Below, in pieces: positions 14,201 to 25,727 of a DNA stretch of 64,000 nt (its first letter is position 1; every line of letters begins with the position of its first letter). The position numbers and the translations under genes were made by a program. The stretch lies in the NCBI GenBank assembly GCA_013398055.1, contig VZRS01008357.1, forward strand, positions 1 through 64,000, read 5' to 3'. The notes below the pieces were generated by a model. That model had not been told where the DNA came from and ran no database searches. It saw only the letters and a program-made list of their open reading frames with translations. The stretch is from Ifrita kowaldi. Taxonomy: Eukaryota > Chordata > Aves > Passeriformes > Cinclosomatidae.

Positions 14201-15517
14201 AGTGCTGAGATAAGTTGAAAGGATCATGATGTTCTTTATAGTCACATTAGATTAACTAATTTGCCATAGCCCCAGCTGATGTGCCAGGTCTTATGCTAAA
14301 CTCAAACACCTGTGAAGAGGAAGTTCCCATATAGCTTGTGTGTTGGCTTGGGATTCAAACTGTTCCTTATTCCAAAGTCAGAGAAACCACAGAAAAGTGA
14401 ACTAGACTCAAATTGCATGAAGACCCTCTATATTTTAAGCATGATCTTACGAAGCAGACAGATTTTAGCTAATCCCCTCTTAAAAGCCTCTTGTGAGGTT
14501 AATTCTATAATGTTGTAATGTAACCACAAATAGAACTGACCCCAACCTTAAATTCCTTCAGAGCAAACCAACTAGTTTCTTTCTGCCCAGTTCTTAACTT
14601 ATAGTCAGAATAGCTGATTGATGTTATCTTTGGAACTGCTTGTACTTGAAATGTTCCCTTCATATATCTTCAATATTAGTTTTATCTTCTCTAGTTCAAA
14701 CTGTTTATCCTGCATTGTCTTTCATAAAATTATCATTTTTGACTCTTAGCCATTCTTCTGATCATTCTCTAATCTCTCTTTTTTTTATCAGTGGTGTCAA
14801 AAAGCCGCACAACTACAGCTGAAATTTCTCAATCACCAAGCCCAAGAATTCTCATACAGATTTTAAATACTACATTTGTTAGTACTACCCAAATCATCTC
14901 TTTTTTTTCCTAATAGCATGACATCAGTTTGTCTTTGTGTACAGTCTACTGTAAAAGCTGATCCTTTCCACCACCTGTAATTTTATATTACCAATCTCTA
15001 TATACTCACATGCACCATGACGAGAAATCACAAAAATACTCTTATAAACTATCCATTGATTGATTGTCACTGCTTTTCCAGCCAGTCACATGGGAGTTTG
15101 TTTTTCTCTTTCTCCTCATTGCTGCAATACAATTTCCAAGTTGAAAGAAATAAAAAATTACCATTTTATTTGTAGCAATGAATAAACACCGTTTGGATAT
15201 ACCTCAATACTACAAGCAATGCAAGGTCAGCGAGGCAAAGTCATAGTCGATTTTATATACTACTGGCAATAGCTCTTGCAACAGAAATTCCAAGTTGGAA
15301 CTCCCTGCCAATATATGCTTTTATGTGTCTTTAAAATAATTATTAAAGGTAATTAGCTGTTCAGAGAATGATATCTAACGGTAGGTTAGGTAGTTCTTAA
15401 CTACAGATTCACCAATTCTTGGGAAGAGTTAAGTTGTCTGCCATTTCAGCTAACACATCTGATCTGCACTTATAAATATTGTTCACAAATTCCCTATATT
15501 TATTGTAATTGCATACC
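8244..15517. other. Long non-coding AT-rich stretch
   Basis: No gene or clear transposon. Frames of 60-106 codons occur on both strands without family resemblance. Simple sequence: an AT run at 9540-9554, a T/G-rich run near 11540-11606, and locally repeated 'cactgtta' words near 9260-9300. Confidence 0.55.
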
Positions 15518-16494
15518 TCAGGGTTTGGCATTGCAATCAGGTGTTATTTAACATCCTTGTCAGCCACATGGACAACAGAATCAACCACTCCCTCCGCAAT
15601 GTTTCCAACAGCACCAAGCTGTGCCGTGCTGTCAACACACTGCAGAAACAGGATGGCATCCAGAGGGACCTTTACAAACTTGAAGGGTAGATCAGTGCAA
15701 ACCTCATGAAGTTCCACAAGGTCAAGTGCAAGGTCCTGCACCAGGACTGGGACAATCCCAAATGCAAATACAGGCTGGGCGGGGAACGGATCAAGAGCAG
15801 TCCTGGGTGGAAGAACTTTGCAGTGTTGGTGGTCAAGAAGCTCAACATGAGCCAGCAATGTACACAAGTAGCCCAGAAATCCAACCACATCCTGTGCTGT
15901 ATCAAAAGCAGCATGGCCAGCAGGGCGAGGGAGGGGATTCCGCACTTCCACTTGGCCCTTGTGAGACCCAACCTGGACTGCTGCATCCACCTCTGTGGCC
16001 TCCAATATAAGAAGGATGTGGACTTCTTGGAATGAGTCCAGAGGTGGACCATGAAGATGATCAGAGGGCTGGAATATCCCTCCTATGAAAACAATCTGAG
16101 GGATTTGGGTAGTTCAATCTGGGGAAGAGAAGACTCCAGGGAGATTTTGCAGCTCCTACCAGTACTTGAGGGAGGCTATAGGAGAGCTAGAGAGGGAATT
16201 TTGGCAAGGACATGCAGAGAAAGGACAAGAGGAATGGCTCCAAACTGAAAGAGTGTGGGTTAAGGTTAGGTCTTCAGAAGGAATTCTTAACTGTGATGAC
16301 GGTAAGGCAGTGGAACAGCTTGTCAGAGGAATTGTGGCTGCCTTATTCTTGGAAGTATTCAAGGCCAGGTTGAATGGGGCCCTGAACAACCTGCTTTAGT
16401 AAAAAGCGTCCTTGTCCATTGCAGGAGGGTTGGAACTGGATGATCTTTAAAGTCCCATCCAACTCAAAACATTCTTTGATTCTCTGATTCTATA
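15518..16494 (+). mobile_element. CR1 LINE, old 5'-truncated copy
   Basis: The copy begins in the RT domain at a stretch matching the G-x-P-Q-G-S-V-L block (here cctcagggtttggcat) followed by LFNILVSHMDN. It continues through the catalytic box, which reads NVSNSTKLC with both catalytic Asp residues lost, then through the KFHKVKCKVLHQDWDNP and LNMSQQC blocks. It ends with the 'gttggaactggatgatctttaa' 3' region and degenerate TTCT(C/A)TGATT tail near 16480-16494. Several frameshifts break the frame. Divergence is higher than in the 7480 copy, so it belongs to an older subfamily. A 153-codon frame on the opposite strand is a shadow of this element. Confidence 0.93.
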
Positions 16495-19400
16495 TTGAGA
16501 ACCCCAAATAGTGCAGGACCTCCAACCCACAAACAGCACGCTGTGCAGACCCTACATCTAAAAGAAATTCCCATAATTTGGATCATTCAAACTATTATAG
16601 GATTTTCATATATGGAATTACATTCACCATCTTATATTCACCCCTCCTATTGACAAGCAGAAAGGATGCTCACACGAGAACTTCTTGCTGCATTGTTAAA
16701 TACAAACAGGGGCACACAAGTGATGTAATCACTAGTACCCAGTGGCGACTGTCTGCAGGCTTCTCCATTTCAGTGAGCTGGCTGCATTCATCCTGAAGCC
16801 AGGGAATTTGTGCAATGCAGTGCAGCCCTGAAGGCCCAGCTGTGCATTATGGCACAGTGCACCTGCTCAGGGTAACTCTTACAGGGATCGCCCCCTCCTC
16901 AATATGCAATGGTTTTTCGCCAGGCTCTGGCTAGTACACAGGCCAGGTATTATAGGATGTAATGATGGCAGAAATACTATTTTGTTTCCTGTTGTTCTCA
17001 AAAGGTGTTGTAACCTTGACCTTATAAGCCTGTAAAATTGTCTTAGTTTCTTCTCAGTAACATCTGAGAGAATTCTGACTCTTTTCCTAAACATTGTGCT
17101 ACACCCTTCACAGAGAAATATTACTTGGGGTTTTATGATGCAGACCATAAACATTATTACGCCACAAAAAAGGAACAAGAAATGCTATTTGAACAACCTG
17201 CAATTAGATCTGAATTTAAACTATGGATAATTAATTTCCCTAACGACAATTAAAAGATGATGAAAGTTATTCACAATGGGAATTTGAAGGTAAACCATGT
17301 TGCCTGCCTCTCCCAGCACCCACTTCCAGCCCAGCATTGCAGAGCCTGAAGCATTACAGCTGAATCTGCACGTGTGCTTTGGATTGGTCAGGGAAGCAGT
17401 TTCAAAGCAAATCCCTCATCTCCAAATGCCAGGCCACACCACAGAGCAGTCTCTTCCTCTTGGAGGACGCAAACCCAGAATTTCCACTCACTGTGCGCAA
17501 CTCAAGTGCTCAGACCCCTTTCTAGGTGCTTGAAGGTTTCCAGCATTTCATCCCTTCCTAAGATGTGCCAGTCACTGTACACAGCATTTTCCCTGGGAAA
17601 TCACTTAGATAGAGGCCTCCTCTATTTAAGAAAGTGAGGAGATCTGTAGAATGTGCTTGACAAAGATTTCATCTTTGACACAGACACTGATTGATTAAAA
17701 ATGTCCACAAGTAAAAACACGCAGTGTGTGTTCTAGCTGATAAAGCCCTTGCAGGAAGACAGTTACATCAGATGCAAACTTCAGCTTTAGTGTCGTAGGA
17801 GCATCCTCCAAACTAAAAACCTGCTGATTTTAAGCAGGCTGACTCTAGTTGCTGTTGACATATTCTTATGCAAGGCACACAATGGGAAAGGTGAAGGAGA
17901 AGTAGTTGCCTTATACTTCTCTGCTAGAACAGCTCCCTAACAACCAGTGTTACAAAATCTGCAGAGTAAGGGAATTTAATACTCAATCAGCCCAATGGAG
18001 GGAGAAGACTGTCAAGTGACATAGCTGTAAATTAATTAATATAGTTCTTGCAAGACGGGCAGCTAATTTATACTCAATTCAAGCCACATCTTAAAAATTT
18101 TACAGTGTAAGTAACTTTAAAATCTGCTGCAAAAGCTAAACTTAACTAGTGTATTATCACACCTTTTCTTCCCTGCCTGATGTTGAGGACTTTATCTCAT
18201 GATTAGTGTCAAGCTGTGTTAAAAGAAAACCAGTAGCACGTCATCAACCATGGTACCTCCCTTTCGTAGTGTGTATAACGCCCTGAGCATTTTCTGTCAT
18301 TTGATTATGGAATCAACAAAAGCTGTTAAGAGAGACCTGCAAGCAAGGTGTCCTTAGTTTTTCCTTTCTTTTGAAGCTGTTATTTAAAAGTATTCCAGCC
18401 TCATTCAGGCTTTCCCTCACAAGACTACTATGCCAAGAACTCCAGCTGTGGGCCATAAAAATTAAAGGGCTTGCAATTATTGTACTTATGAGGCAAATGA
18501 AACATTTAATGTGCGATATAATTTAACACTCATTCTTCACTTAACTCTTCCATGTTACAGCTTTTGGTATGAGCTTTCTCATTTTGTTATGTCCCATTCA
18601 GTACACAAAAAAATAATATTGCTTTACTCAGTGCCTTTTCTTTAATTTTTCATTAAGTTACTGCTTTTCTCTTTTACAGCTAGACAGCTGAGTCAACCCA
18701 TCCTGCCAAAACGCCCTTAAAATCTCTGAGCCAGAATTATTATTTCAACTGGTTTCACAAATAATCCTGTTTTAATTACAAATTAAGCTATGAATTAAAG
18801 TGCAACACCCTTAAATGCTAGGCTGTTCAAAAATAGCTACATTTTCCAGCATCGGTTCATCTGTTAATGAATGTAGATTTCAAAATCAAGACAAACTCTT
18901 ATAATTCTCGACTTCAAACAAGTCAGAGAACAATCAAATAGCAACTATCAAATCAAAAACTTGAATTCAAAATTCCTTTCAATTCAGCAGAATTTTGTGA
19001 GCATAGTGGTTGCAGTACAGGGACTTTATTGCACGTTAGTATTCAGTATACTCTTCATGTCTGAAATAAAACAAAGTCTTTTATTAGCAACATCAAGGTC
19101 CAGAACCTCTGATAGGTTCCATGTCTCATATGCAAAAAGGAACATCCAACTCAGCAACACAGGTGCACAGATAGAAAACAAAACACAACTGTACACATTT
19201 CTTCACTGCCAAATTAATGGCCACTACATAAAAACATATTTAATATTTACACCCTAAAAGGTTCACTTTCCTAAATAATTGAGTATTTCAAGTGTAAATA
19301 GTTAATCAGACAGAAGTGTGCATTTGCCACAGAATGTAACGAATTTCTAAACAGATAAATGCTGAGATGGTTCCCCACTGCCCCATTCCCTTGTCCCAGA

Positions 19401-21453
19401 TGCTGGTGTACACAGGGAGAAGTACAAGTTCCCAAACTCCAGCAGTAACAAGTGAGTTTCATTTGCAGAAATATGTCTTACAAAAGAGAGGCTCATCATG
19501 TTATGGTGGTGTAGTTGAAGAATGTTCGCAAAAACTTTTACAGACTCAAATACTTTAACTGTGAGGTAACAAACGCTCCACATAAAATAAAGACACTGAG
19601 CCTGACCCTCATATCAGAAAACTTTTAAACATTTTAATGCTTCTAAATCAGTGGAGCTATTACCTATTTACATTAGATGATTAGCGATTAGATTAGAGAT
19701 TAGAGCAAATCACATTGTAATGCAAAAATGTGTTTGTGCTGTATTTTTTCAATTTGGCACACATGCATTATCAACCAGACAAGCCTAAATTGCTCAGTAA
19801 CTGATTGACATGTGCAGGTAACCCTACTTCATACTCACGGACCAGCCTGTGACACAATGTCAGTTTCAGGGATATATAGGAAGCACATCATTCTCACATC
19901 ACCTCCACTTTGCCTTCTGCTCTTCCCAGCTGTCTCCAGGCTACACTTCACAAGTTTTTTAAACTTTCAAACACATTACACATGCTCTTACAGCTTAATT
20001 TACAGAAGTGTTAAATAATCTGTATTTTCACTTTATCTGGGTTGTCTCAACCCTTCTGTCCTCCAAAAACTCTGACAAATTGGAAAGAGACCATAAAATA
20101 GTTGCATGACTGTATTTTACTTTTGTACTAAATCTCTCCATGATTCAGTACTTCTGTGAAAGAACCAGTGTCACGCTGCAAAGAGATTCCTGTCCATAAT
20201 GAAAATTAGATGTAATATTACAAAATGAGGGTCTAGTTAGAAAATGAGAAGATTAGGAAGTTAAATGATTAGAAGATTAGAAATTTTCTTCCTGCTTTGT
20301 CATGGAGTTTTACAGGGTACTTCCAGGTATACTAGGCATTTATTAGCTAGCTGATCTCTTGTTCTAGACTTTGAATTTTCTAAAGTTTTCTTTCTTTAAG
20401 CTTTGAATTAAAGAAGAACCAAGCTCTCCAGCATACAACTGAAGGCACTATTTAATTGCTGTTCATATACAGTAAGTGTTACATAATGTTAAGAACTCTA
20501 AAAAATATATTGGACGTCTCAGTTACTGAAGTCCCAACTGTCTCTGTGCCTCAGTTTTATAAAATGGGGATGACAATATCCCCTCAACTTTCAGGAATTT
20601 TGAGAAGATTTACTGGTGTTCAGGATTCACCCAAACACTCTAAAGATCTGCATTAACATTCTTCAAACCAGCATTTGGATATTATGCAATAATTACCTGT
20701 ATACCCTGAAAAAAAATACAGAAATAGCTGAATAGCTGCTCATGAGACATGTTCCACCCATTCTGTTCACCTGCCAAAGAGCTGAGATAAGAAAGCAAAA
20801 GAGATCAGGAGGTTAGACTAAGGTTAAATGCTACTTCTTAGTGCAAGACCATGGGAAGAAAAGAAAAACAACATAAAATCAGTAAAGGTAACTTTGATTC
20901 TGCTAAATTTTGAGGACCAGACTTTGCAACATCAACAAATGTTCTTTTTATGCAGTAAGAAACAAAAATTTAGTACCTGGCAAAAAACAACTAATAAGAC
21001 TATGCAATCTAGTCAGTGGGATCATGTCTCTCAATGAGATTTATTTCATAAGCAGGAGATGCCAACACACTCTAGGTTCATATAAGAATTAGTATTTTCG
21101 ATGATGATAACTTTTAAAAACAAAGTTAGACTGCGTCATCTGAATTCATATTTATCATATCCAGCCTTCATATCAGATCTTAAATGCCTCTCCAGTTCAC
21201 ATTTTTTTGTTCAACAAATCTAACAAATGCAGGTTGCAGTCACCTTGAGGAAAGACAGGGCCAAGTGCCAGCACTACTGCTTGATAAGGAAAGATAAAGA
21301 GTACATTTCATTTTCTGTCAACATGTTTTTCTCTGGGCTTTTGATCTTTCCTTGTGATCAATACTGATAACACCCTGCATTCTATTATGTAATTATAACT
21401 GTGTTGTCCTCATTAATTAAGCCTGTGCAAGACTGAACCACTTTTTATCTACC
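16495..21453. other. Non-coding AT-rich stretch
   Basis: No gene seen. 17297-17640 is somewhat less AT-rich and holds two overlapping plus-strand frames of 78-87 codons with no recognisable family. GATTAG-like words cluster near 19675-19705 and 20250-20285, too irregular to call a tandem repeat. Confidence 0.5.
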
Positions 21454-21740
21454 TGTGCTGCTTTCAACTGGGGTAGAGTTAATTTTCTCCACAGTGGCTG
21501 ATATGGGGCTATGTTTTGGATTTGTGCTGAACACAGAGCTCACAGTATTGGATGTTTTTGTTATTGCTGAGCAGGGCTTACACGGAGCCAAGGCCTTTTC
21601 TGCTGTTTGTACTTCCATGCTGGTGAGGAAATTGCATGGGAGTGCATGGGAGACTGGGAGGAGACACAGCTGGGACAGGTGATCCCGACTGACCAAAGCG
21701 ATATTCCAGGCCATCCAGACCATATGGCATCGTGCTCAGT

Positions 21741-21747
21741 ACATAAA
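21741..21747 (+). promoter_or_regulatory. TATA-like box of the solo LTR
   Basis: An acataaa motif sits 12-14 bp after 'cgtgctcag', where related LTRs carry their TATA box. It is a degraded version of a TATAAA core. Whether it still drives transcription cannot be told from sequence. Confidence 0.45.
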
Positions 21748-21927
21748 GCTGGGGGGAAGAAGGAGGAAGGAGGGAGCATTTGGAGTGATGGCGTTTGTCT
21801 TCCCAAGTAAGCGTTACACATGATGGGGCCCTGCTCTCCTGTAGATGGCTGAACACCGCCTGCCATGGGAAGCAGTGAAATAATTCCTTGTTTTGCTTTG
21901 CTTGTGTACATGGATTTTGCTTTTCCT

Positions 21928-21933
21928 ATTAAA
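21928..21933 (+). terminator. LTR polyadenylation signal ATTAAA
   Basis: ATTAAA followed by 'ctgtctatatctcaacc' matches the position of the R-region polyadenylation signal in this LTR family. The same motif is present on the minus strand in the LTRs at 50891 and 56541. Confidence 0.6.
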
Positions 21934-22058
21934 CTGTCTATATCTCAACCTGTGAGTTTTCCAGCTTTTGTCCTTCCAATTCTCTCCCTGATCCTGCTGG
22001 TGAGGGAGTGAGGAAGAGGTTCCCTGGGGCTTGCTTGCTGTCTGGGATTAAACCTCAG

Positions 22059-23871
22059 CTTCTCAGTTCTGCACTGAGCCTGTTGGTTCAACAGAAGTAC
22101 GTGACAAAGAAATTTCTTTTCCTTCGAACAGGCAACATTTGCTTTAAAATTGTTAAACAAAAGTGAAGATCACATGGGCTAAAAATGAGAAATAAAGACC
22201 AGGAATCTCAAAAAAAGTCCAAACTTTGAGAGTTGAAGAAACAAGTACTCTCTCAACCATCAATGTTCTTGCTTGTGTAGAAAACATTTATTCTCTGTGT
22301 CAGCAAAAAAAAGAAAAAAATAAGAGAGTAGTTGTCATTAGAAGTTAAGGTAGAATATTTGACATTACCTGAAGATGCTTTACAGATCAACTCTTTGGCT
22401 ACCATGTCACAAACACACCTTCTGTAGTGCATATTTCAAATACAAATAGTTCCTTACTAAGCCCATTTGAGTTTCAGAGAAACCAATGTATTAACAAACG
22501 TCTTGTAAAAATGTGAATTGATCCAAGCTCCTTGACAACTTAAAATGTACGACAACAAAATATAATACAATAAATTCCAGGTAGGTATTTCCAGTCTTAA
22601 GCAAATTATTTTCCCTTGCTCCAGGTAGTAACTGTAACTTCAGCCTCCAGCAGGCCCTTCGTGAGAATGGATGACACACCCCTGAGGAAGGCAACACACT
22701 GACACAAATGTGAGAAAAAAACATACAAACACCTTCAAATAAACAAGAGGTGTAAATGACGTACTGTTTAGATATCACTTACTTTTCTATGCTTCAGCAT
22801 CCTGCCATCCTGAACAAATTCAGAGCAAACTTTTCCTGTCAATCCACAGTCCCGCACTTAAGAAAGCTCTGGGACCAGAAGCAATTTGCAAGGAAGATAA
22901 GACAATATCCAGTAACATAAAACTGTCTGCAAAAATAAGTTTTAACACAGATTTGACTGAGTTGAGGCTCGTAGGCCCTCCTCCGCATGAGGCCTGGTCC
23001 AGTGATGTGTGGTCCCCACCACAACACCCAGTGCCCCATGCCGTAGAGAAGCTCTTTACCAAAAAACACACACTACCACTTATCTGCTCCCTGCCCAAAC
23101 AGTGCAAAGGAAGGTCTTTTCTAACCCTCATTCTCCTCTGCAGTTGAAAGATATGTCTCTTTTCTAAACAAATCTTCCTGTCTCGCAGTTTGATGAGTTA
23201 GTTGCAAGGTACATCCCTCCAGCATCCATAGAAAGAGGATTTCCCTCAGGACTGCAGAACTTACATTCTCGTCATATGGTGTCCAGCTTCCAAAAGTGTT
23301 TTCTTTCATGTTTGTAACCATTGCTATCTTTACTACACTATGTTTTACTAGCCATACATGGAAAAGTTAAAAAAGATTCCCACATATTATCATGAAACAT
23401 GTGATTTGGTTATAAACCTAATAAAAAGATGTCAGCATCATCCCTTTATCACCGGCTGACGGATGTAATACTGTTCTTTCCACAACCCTCTATAGAATTC
23501 ATGGGTTTAAGGGCATGAGATACAAAAACCAACAAGGCTTGACAAATTCTTCGATCTGCTGCTTTCCCTCTCAGCCTCATATACACAAATCAGAGCATCT
23601 CTGATCAAAAAGGATGATTAGGAGCATCTCTGATTAAGAAGCCTCCGAGCTGCACTGAGCCCTTCATACACTCTTTCAGCTGCCTCTTTCCTCAGTACCT
23701 CTTATCTGAATGTTGAACCTCATTCCTAACTCAATTTCCAATTTTGAGATTGTTAAAACTTTCCCAACGAGTTTGAAAAAACCTGCCATCATAGCTTTGG
23801 AGATTTCCAAACCTCTACTGACTCAGACCCTCACGAATGTGATCCAGTTTGGAGATGAGTCTCACTTTAAG
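22059..23871. other. Non-coding stretch with a GC-richer patch
   Basis: No gene recognised. 22820-23140 is less AT-rich than its surroundings and holds overlapping minus-strand frames of 76 and 103 codons. It could be an unclassified repeat (LTR-like texture) but I cannot place it in a family. A short direct repeat of 'gagcatctctgat' occurs twice near 23595-23630. Confidence 0.45.
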
Positions 23872-23933
23872 AAGTAGGCTGGACTACATAACCTTTCAAG
23901 ATCTTTTTTACTCTAAATTAATCCTATGATTTT
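23872..23933 (+). mobile_element. CR1 LINE, terminal scrap
   Basis: About 60 bp matching the last bases of CR1: 'taggctggactacataacctt' followed by a degenerate 'cctatgatttta' tail. This block corresponds to the conserved 'ggttggactagatgacctt' sequence at the CR1 3' end. It is too short to assign to a subfamily. Confidence 0.65.
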
Positions 23934-24754
23934 ATATGTCTATCTTTAGCATCTTCTTATCTTTCCTTTGTTACAGATGCCAAGTGTTCCATTTAATTCA
24001 TAATCACCAGCTTGGATGGAAGCACTCACTTCTTTCATTCCAAACATAAATTGGAAATAGCTGCTGAGTCTAAATGCCGCTAAAAAAGCCAGTCAACGAA
24101 ATAAATAAATAAACAACCCAAACGTTTGTAATTTTACTATCTACCTCTAACAATTAACTCTATCTAATCTGGTCTTTTGCTGGAATAATTTTAAGGAAAT
24201 AAAACAACTCTATCACTTTTAGGAGCACTGCAGAAATTTCTGGCTATTTGAGATGTCACCCATGCTGAAATCAAAAGTAATGAAAGCAGTCCTTCACATA
24301 CATTACAAATATATGTGTAAGGAGTAAGTTGTTCTCAGATGAATAGGATGATACATGAGAGCTATCCATGCACATTTCATTCTTTATCACATGTAATAAT
24401 GTCTTTGATATAGGCAGCTCTTTTTTCTTTCTGTTTGTTCTTACTAATTCGACATAGTTTAACTAATGCTTTTAAAAGTCCCATCAATAAGAGCCAACCA
24501 ACAACCTTTCTAGTCAACCATAAAGTATTTTCTTAAAAAGCAGTATCACTATCTTTAAAACTTTCATCATTACACAGTTCTCCTTATATTTCTTGTATAA
24601 ACACATCTGAAAAACCTTTTTGATTATTGCCTTATGACACCATAACTGCCAGTTCTCCCCACTGACTTTTAGGGTTTGTTCAAAAACCACTTTAGTCATG
24701 CAGGGACTGAATTCCTTACTGTTATGGTCAGGGGGCTTAGATCACACAAACCAC
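23934..24754. other. Non-coding AT-rich stretch
   Basis: No gene or repeat recognised between the CR1 scrap and the mitochondrial insertion. The closest words to the NUMT edge are a small inverted pair around 24748-24778 ('cacctctgtg'/'cacagaggtg'). Confidence 0.5.
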
Positions 24755-25216
24755 CTCTGTGTGTCACAGAGGTGTGGTTATTACTGCTGGTAGTTTTAAA
24801 GCCTTGGTTGTGTTGAGTGGTGGACATCAGGGAGTATAGAAAGGAAGTTGGTAGAGTGAACTTTGATGTATAGACGATGATAATGGCTATTCAGCCTAAG
24901 CTGAAGACGAGATAATGAGAGGGCTAGGATTTTCCATATTTGTGTTTATTTTAGTTCTATTTGTCCCCTTTGGGCTGCTGAGGTGATTGCTATAGCAGTT
25001 GATAGTGTTGAGTTCAGTGAGTGAGATGTTAGGAAGAGTGGTTAAGGATGAGCCTTGAAGCACTTCTGGGAATGGTGAGTGGAATGATACTAGTCCTGGT
25101 TTTATTGTGGTTGCTATTGTCACAAAGAAGCATGATGTGGGAAGGGTTAGTCGGATAATGTCTCATTGTCCAGTAGATCATGCATTAGTCATGGTCAAGA
25201 AGAGGGTAAGTGCCCT
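24755..25216 (-). pseudogene. MT-ND2 (nuclear copy): NUMT segment: mitochondrial ND2 fragment
   Basis: Read on the minus strand, this stretch encodes the middle of NADH dehydrogenase subunit 2 (complex I, inner mitochondrial membrane). Recognisable blocks are ALTLFLTMTNAWSTGQWDI at the 25216 end, then KPGLVSFHSPFPEVLQGS, and a later FLYSLM / LNTTKALKLPA part near 24800. The family protein is about 346 residues; roughly residues 95-250 are represented. The Trp in MTNAW is encoded by TGA, which only makes sense in the vertebrate mitochondrial code. Small deletions and frameshifts break the frame, and the nuclear code adds stops. It is a dead nuclear copy and cannot make complex I. Its N-terminal side abuts the ND4L segment in opposite orientation. 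Confidence 0.9.
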
Positions 25217-25228
25217 TTTAATGTGTCT

Positions 25229-25382
25229 TACTGGACACGAAGCAAGGCCATCCACCCTAATAACCCTACTCATGTTGGTATTGTCTGCCTGCAAAGTAGA
25301 CACTGGCCTAGCAACACTAACTGCCTCTACATGAATCCATGGTTCTGACTGCTTACATAACCTAAACCTCCTACAATGTTAA
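25229..25382 (+). pseudogene. MT-ND4L (nuclear copy): NUMT segment: mitochondrial ND4L 3' part
   Basis: The plus-strand frame encodes the C-terminal half of NADH dehydrogenase subunit 4L: TLLMLVLSACKVDTGLATL, then AST-W-IHGSD and HNLNLLQC followed by TAA at 25380-25382. In bird mtDNA this gene is about 98 codons; the last ~50 are here. The frame is open to its natural stop only if TGA at 25332-25334 is read as Trp (mitochondrial code). The last 7 bases overlap the ND4 start codon, exactly the ATG-TTAA arrangement of the organelle. It is a nuclear insertion, not a working gene. Confidence 0.93.
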
Positions 25383-25727
25383 AAATCAATGATTACATTC
25401 CTCCCCATGGTCTTCCTATCCCTCTGCCCAAAATTCCCGTGAACTAAGGCCACCTCACATAAGCTTCTAATCACCACCCTCAGCCTACAATAACTACTCC
25501 CAGCATAACATCCCCCCTCAAAACACTAGCCCAAAGAACTGGCACTGACCAAATCTTATCCCCCCTATTAGTACTGTCCTGCTGACTACTATCTCACATA
25601 ATCGTAGCAAGCCAAAGCCATCTGCAATACAAACCATCCACACAAAAAGCAGTATTCATCACAACCTTTAATTAGAGTCCAACCATTCATTATCTTAGCC
25701 TTCTTGGCCACAAAACTACTGCTACTT
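25376..25727 (+). pseudogene. MT-ND4 (nuclear copy): NUMT segment: mitochondrial ND4 5' part
   Basis: Begins at the ND4 start codon (25376) that overlaps the ND4L stop by 7 bases. The first ~110 codons of NADH dehydrogenase subunit 4 (about 460 residues in birds) are present but frameshifted. Recognisable blocks are TGTDQILSPLLVLSCW with Trp encoded by TGA, ASQSHLQYKPST, and PFIILAFLATKLLL near 25683-25725. In-frame stops (taa, tag) and small indels show decay. Similarity stops near 25727, where sequence becomes unlike mtDNA. Continuous with ND4L, so the two came from one mtDNA fragment of about 500 bp. Confidence 0.92.

Larger units (their letters stand above)
21454..22058 (+). mobile_element. 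Solo LTR, avian ERVL-type
   Basis: A ~605-bp long terminal repeat of the avian class III (ERVL-like) retrovirus group. Landmarks, in family order: the 5' 'tgtgctgctttcaactgggg tagagttaa' start, the 'atggggctatgttttggattt' block, the 'gaccaaagcgatattcca' block just before the promoter, a TATA-like acataaa near 21741, a polyadenylation signal ATTAAA at 21928, and the 3' 'gggattaaacc' end. There is no primer-binding site or internal retroviral sequence on either side, so it is a solo LTR from recombination between two LTRs. It lacks the AT-trinucleotide segment seen in the copies at 50891 and 56541, which suggests a different subfamily. No clear target duplication is visible. Confidence 0.87.

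Noticed and set aside
15544..16005. 153-codon open frame on the minus strand
   Set aside because: It lies wholly antisense to the old CR1 at 15518-16494 and mirrors its coding blocks; not a gene.
18420..18560. AT-rich block resembling a conserved non-coding element
   Set aside because: Impression only. It cannot be supported without cross-species alignment.
21440..22065. Target-site duplication around the solo ERVL LTR
   Set aside because: No matching 4-6 bp on both sides at any reasonable end position.
24740..24785. Inverted words at the NUMT edge as a transposon terminal repeat
   Set aside because: The pair is 10 bp and adjacent, giving a local hairpin; no partner exists at the other end near 25727.
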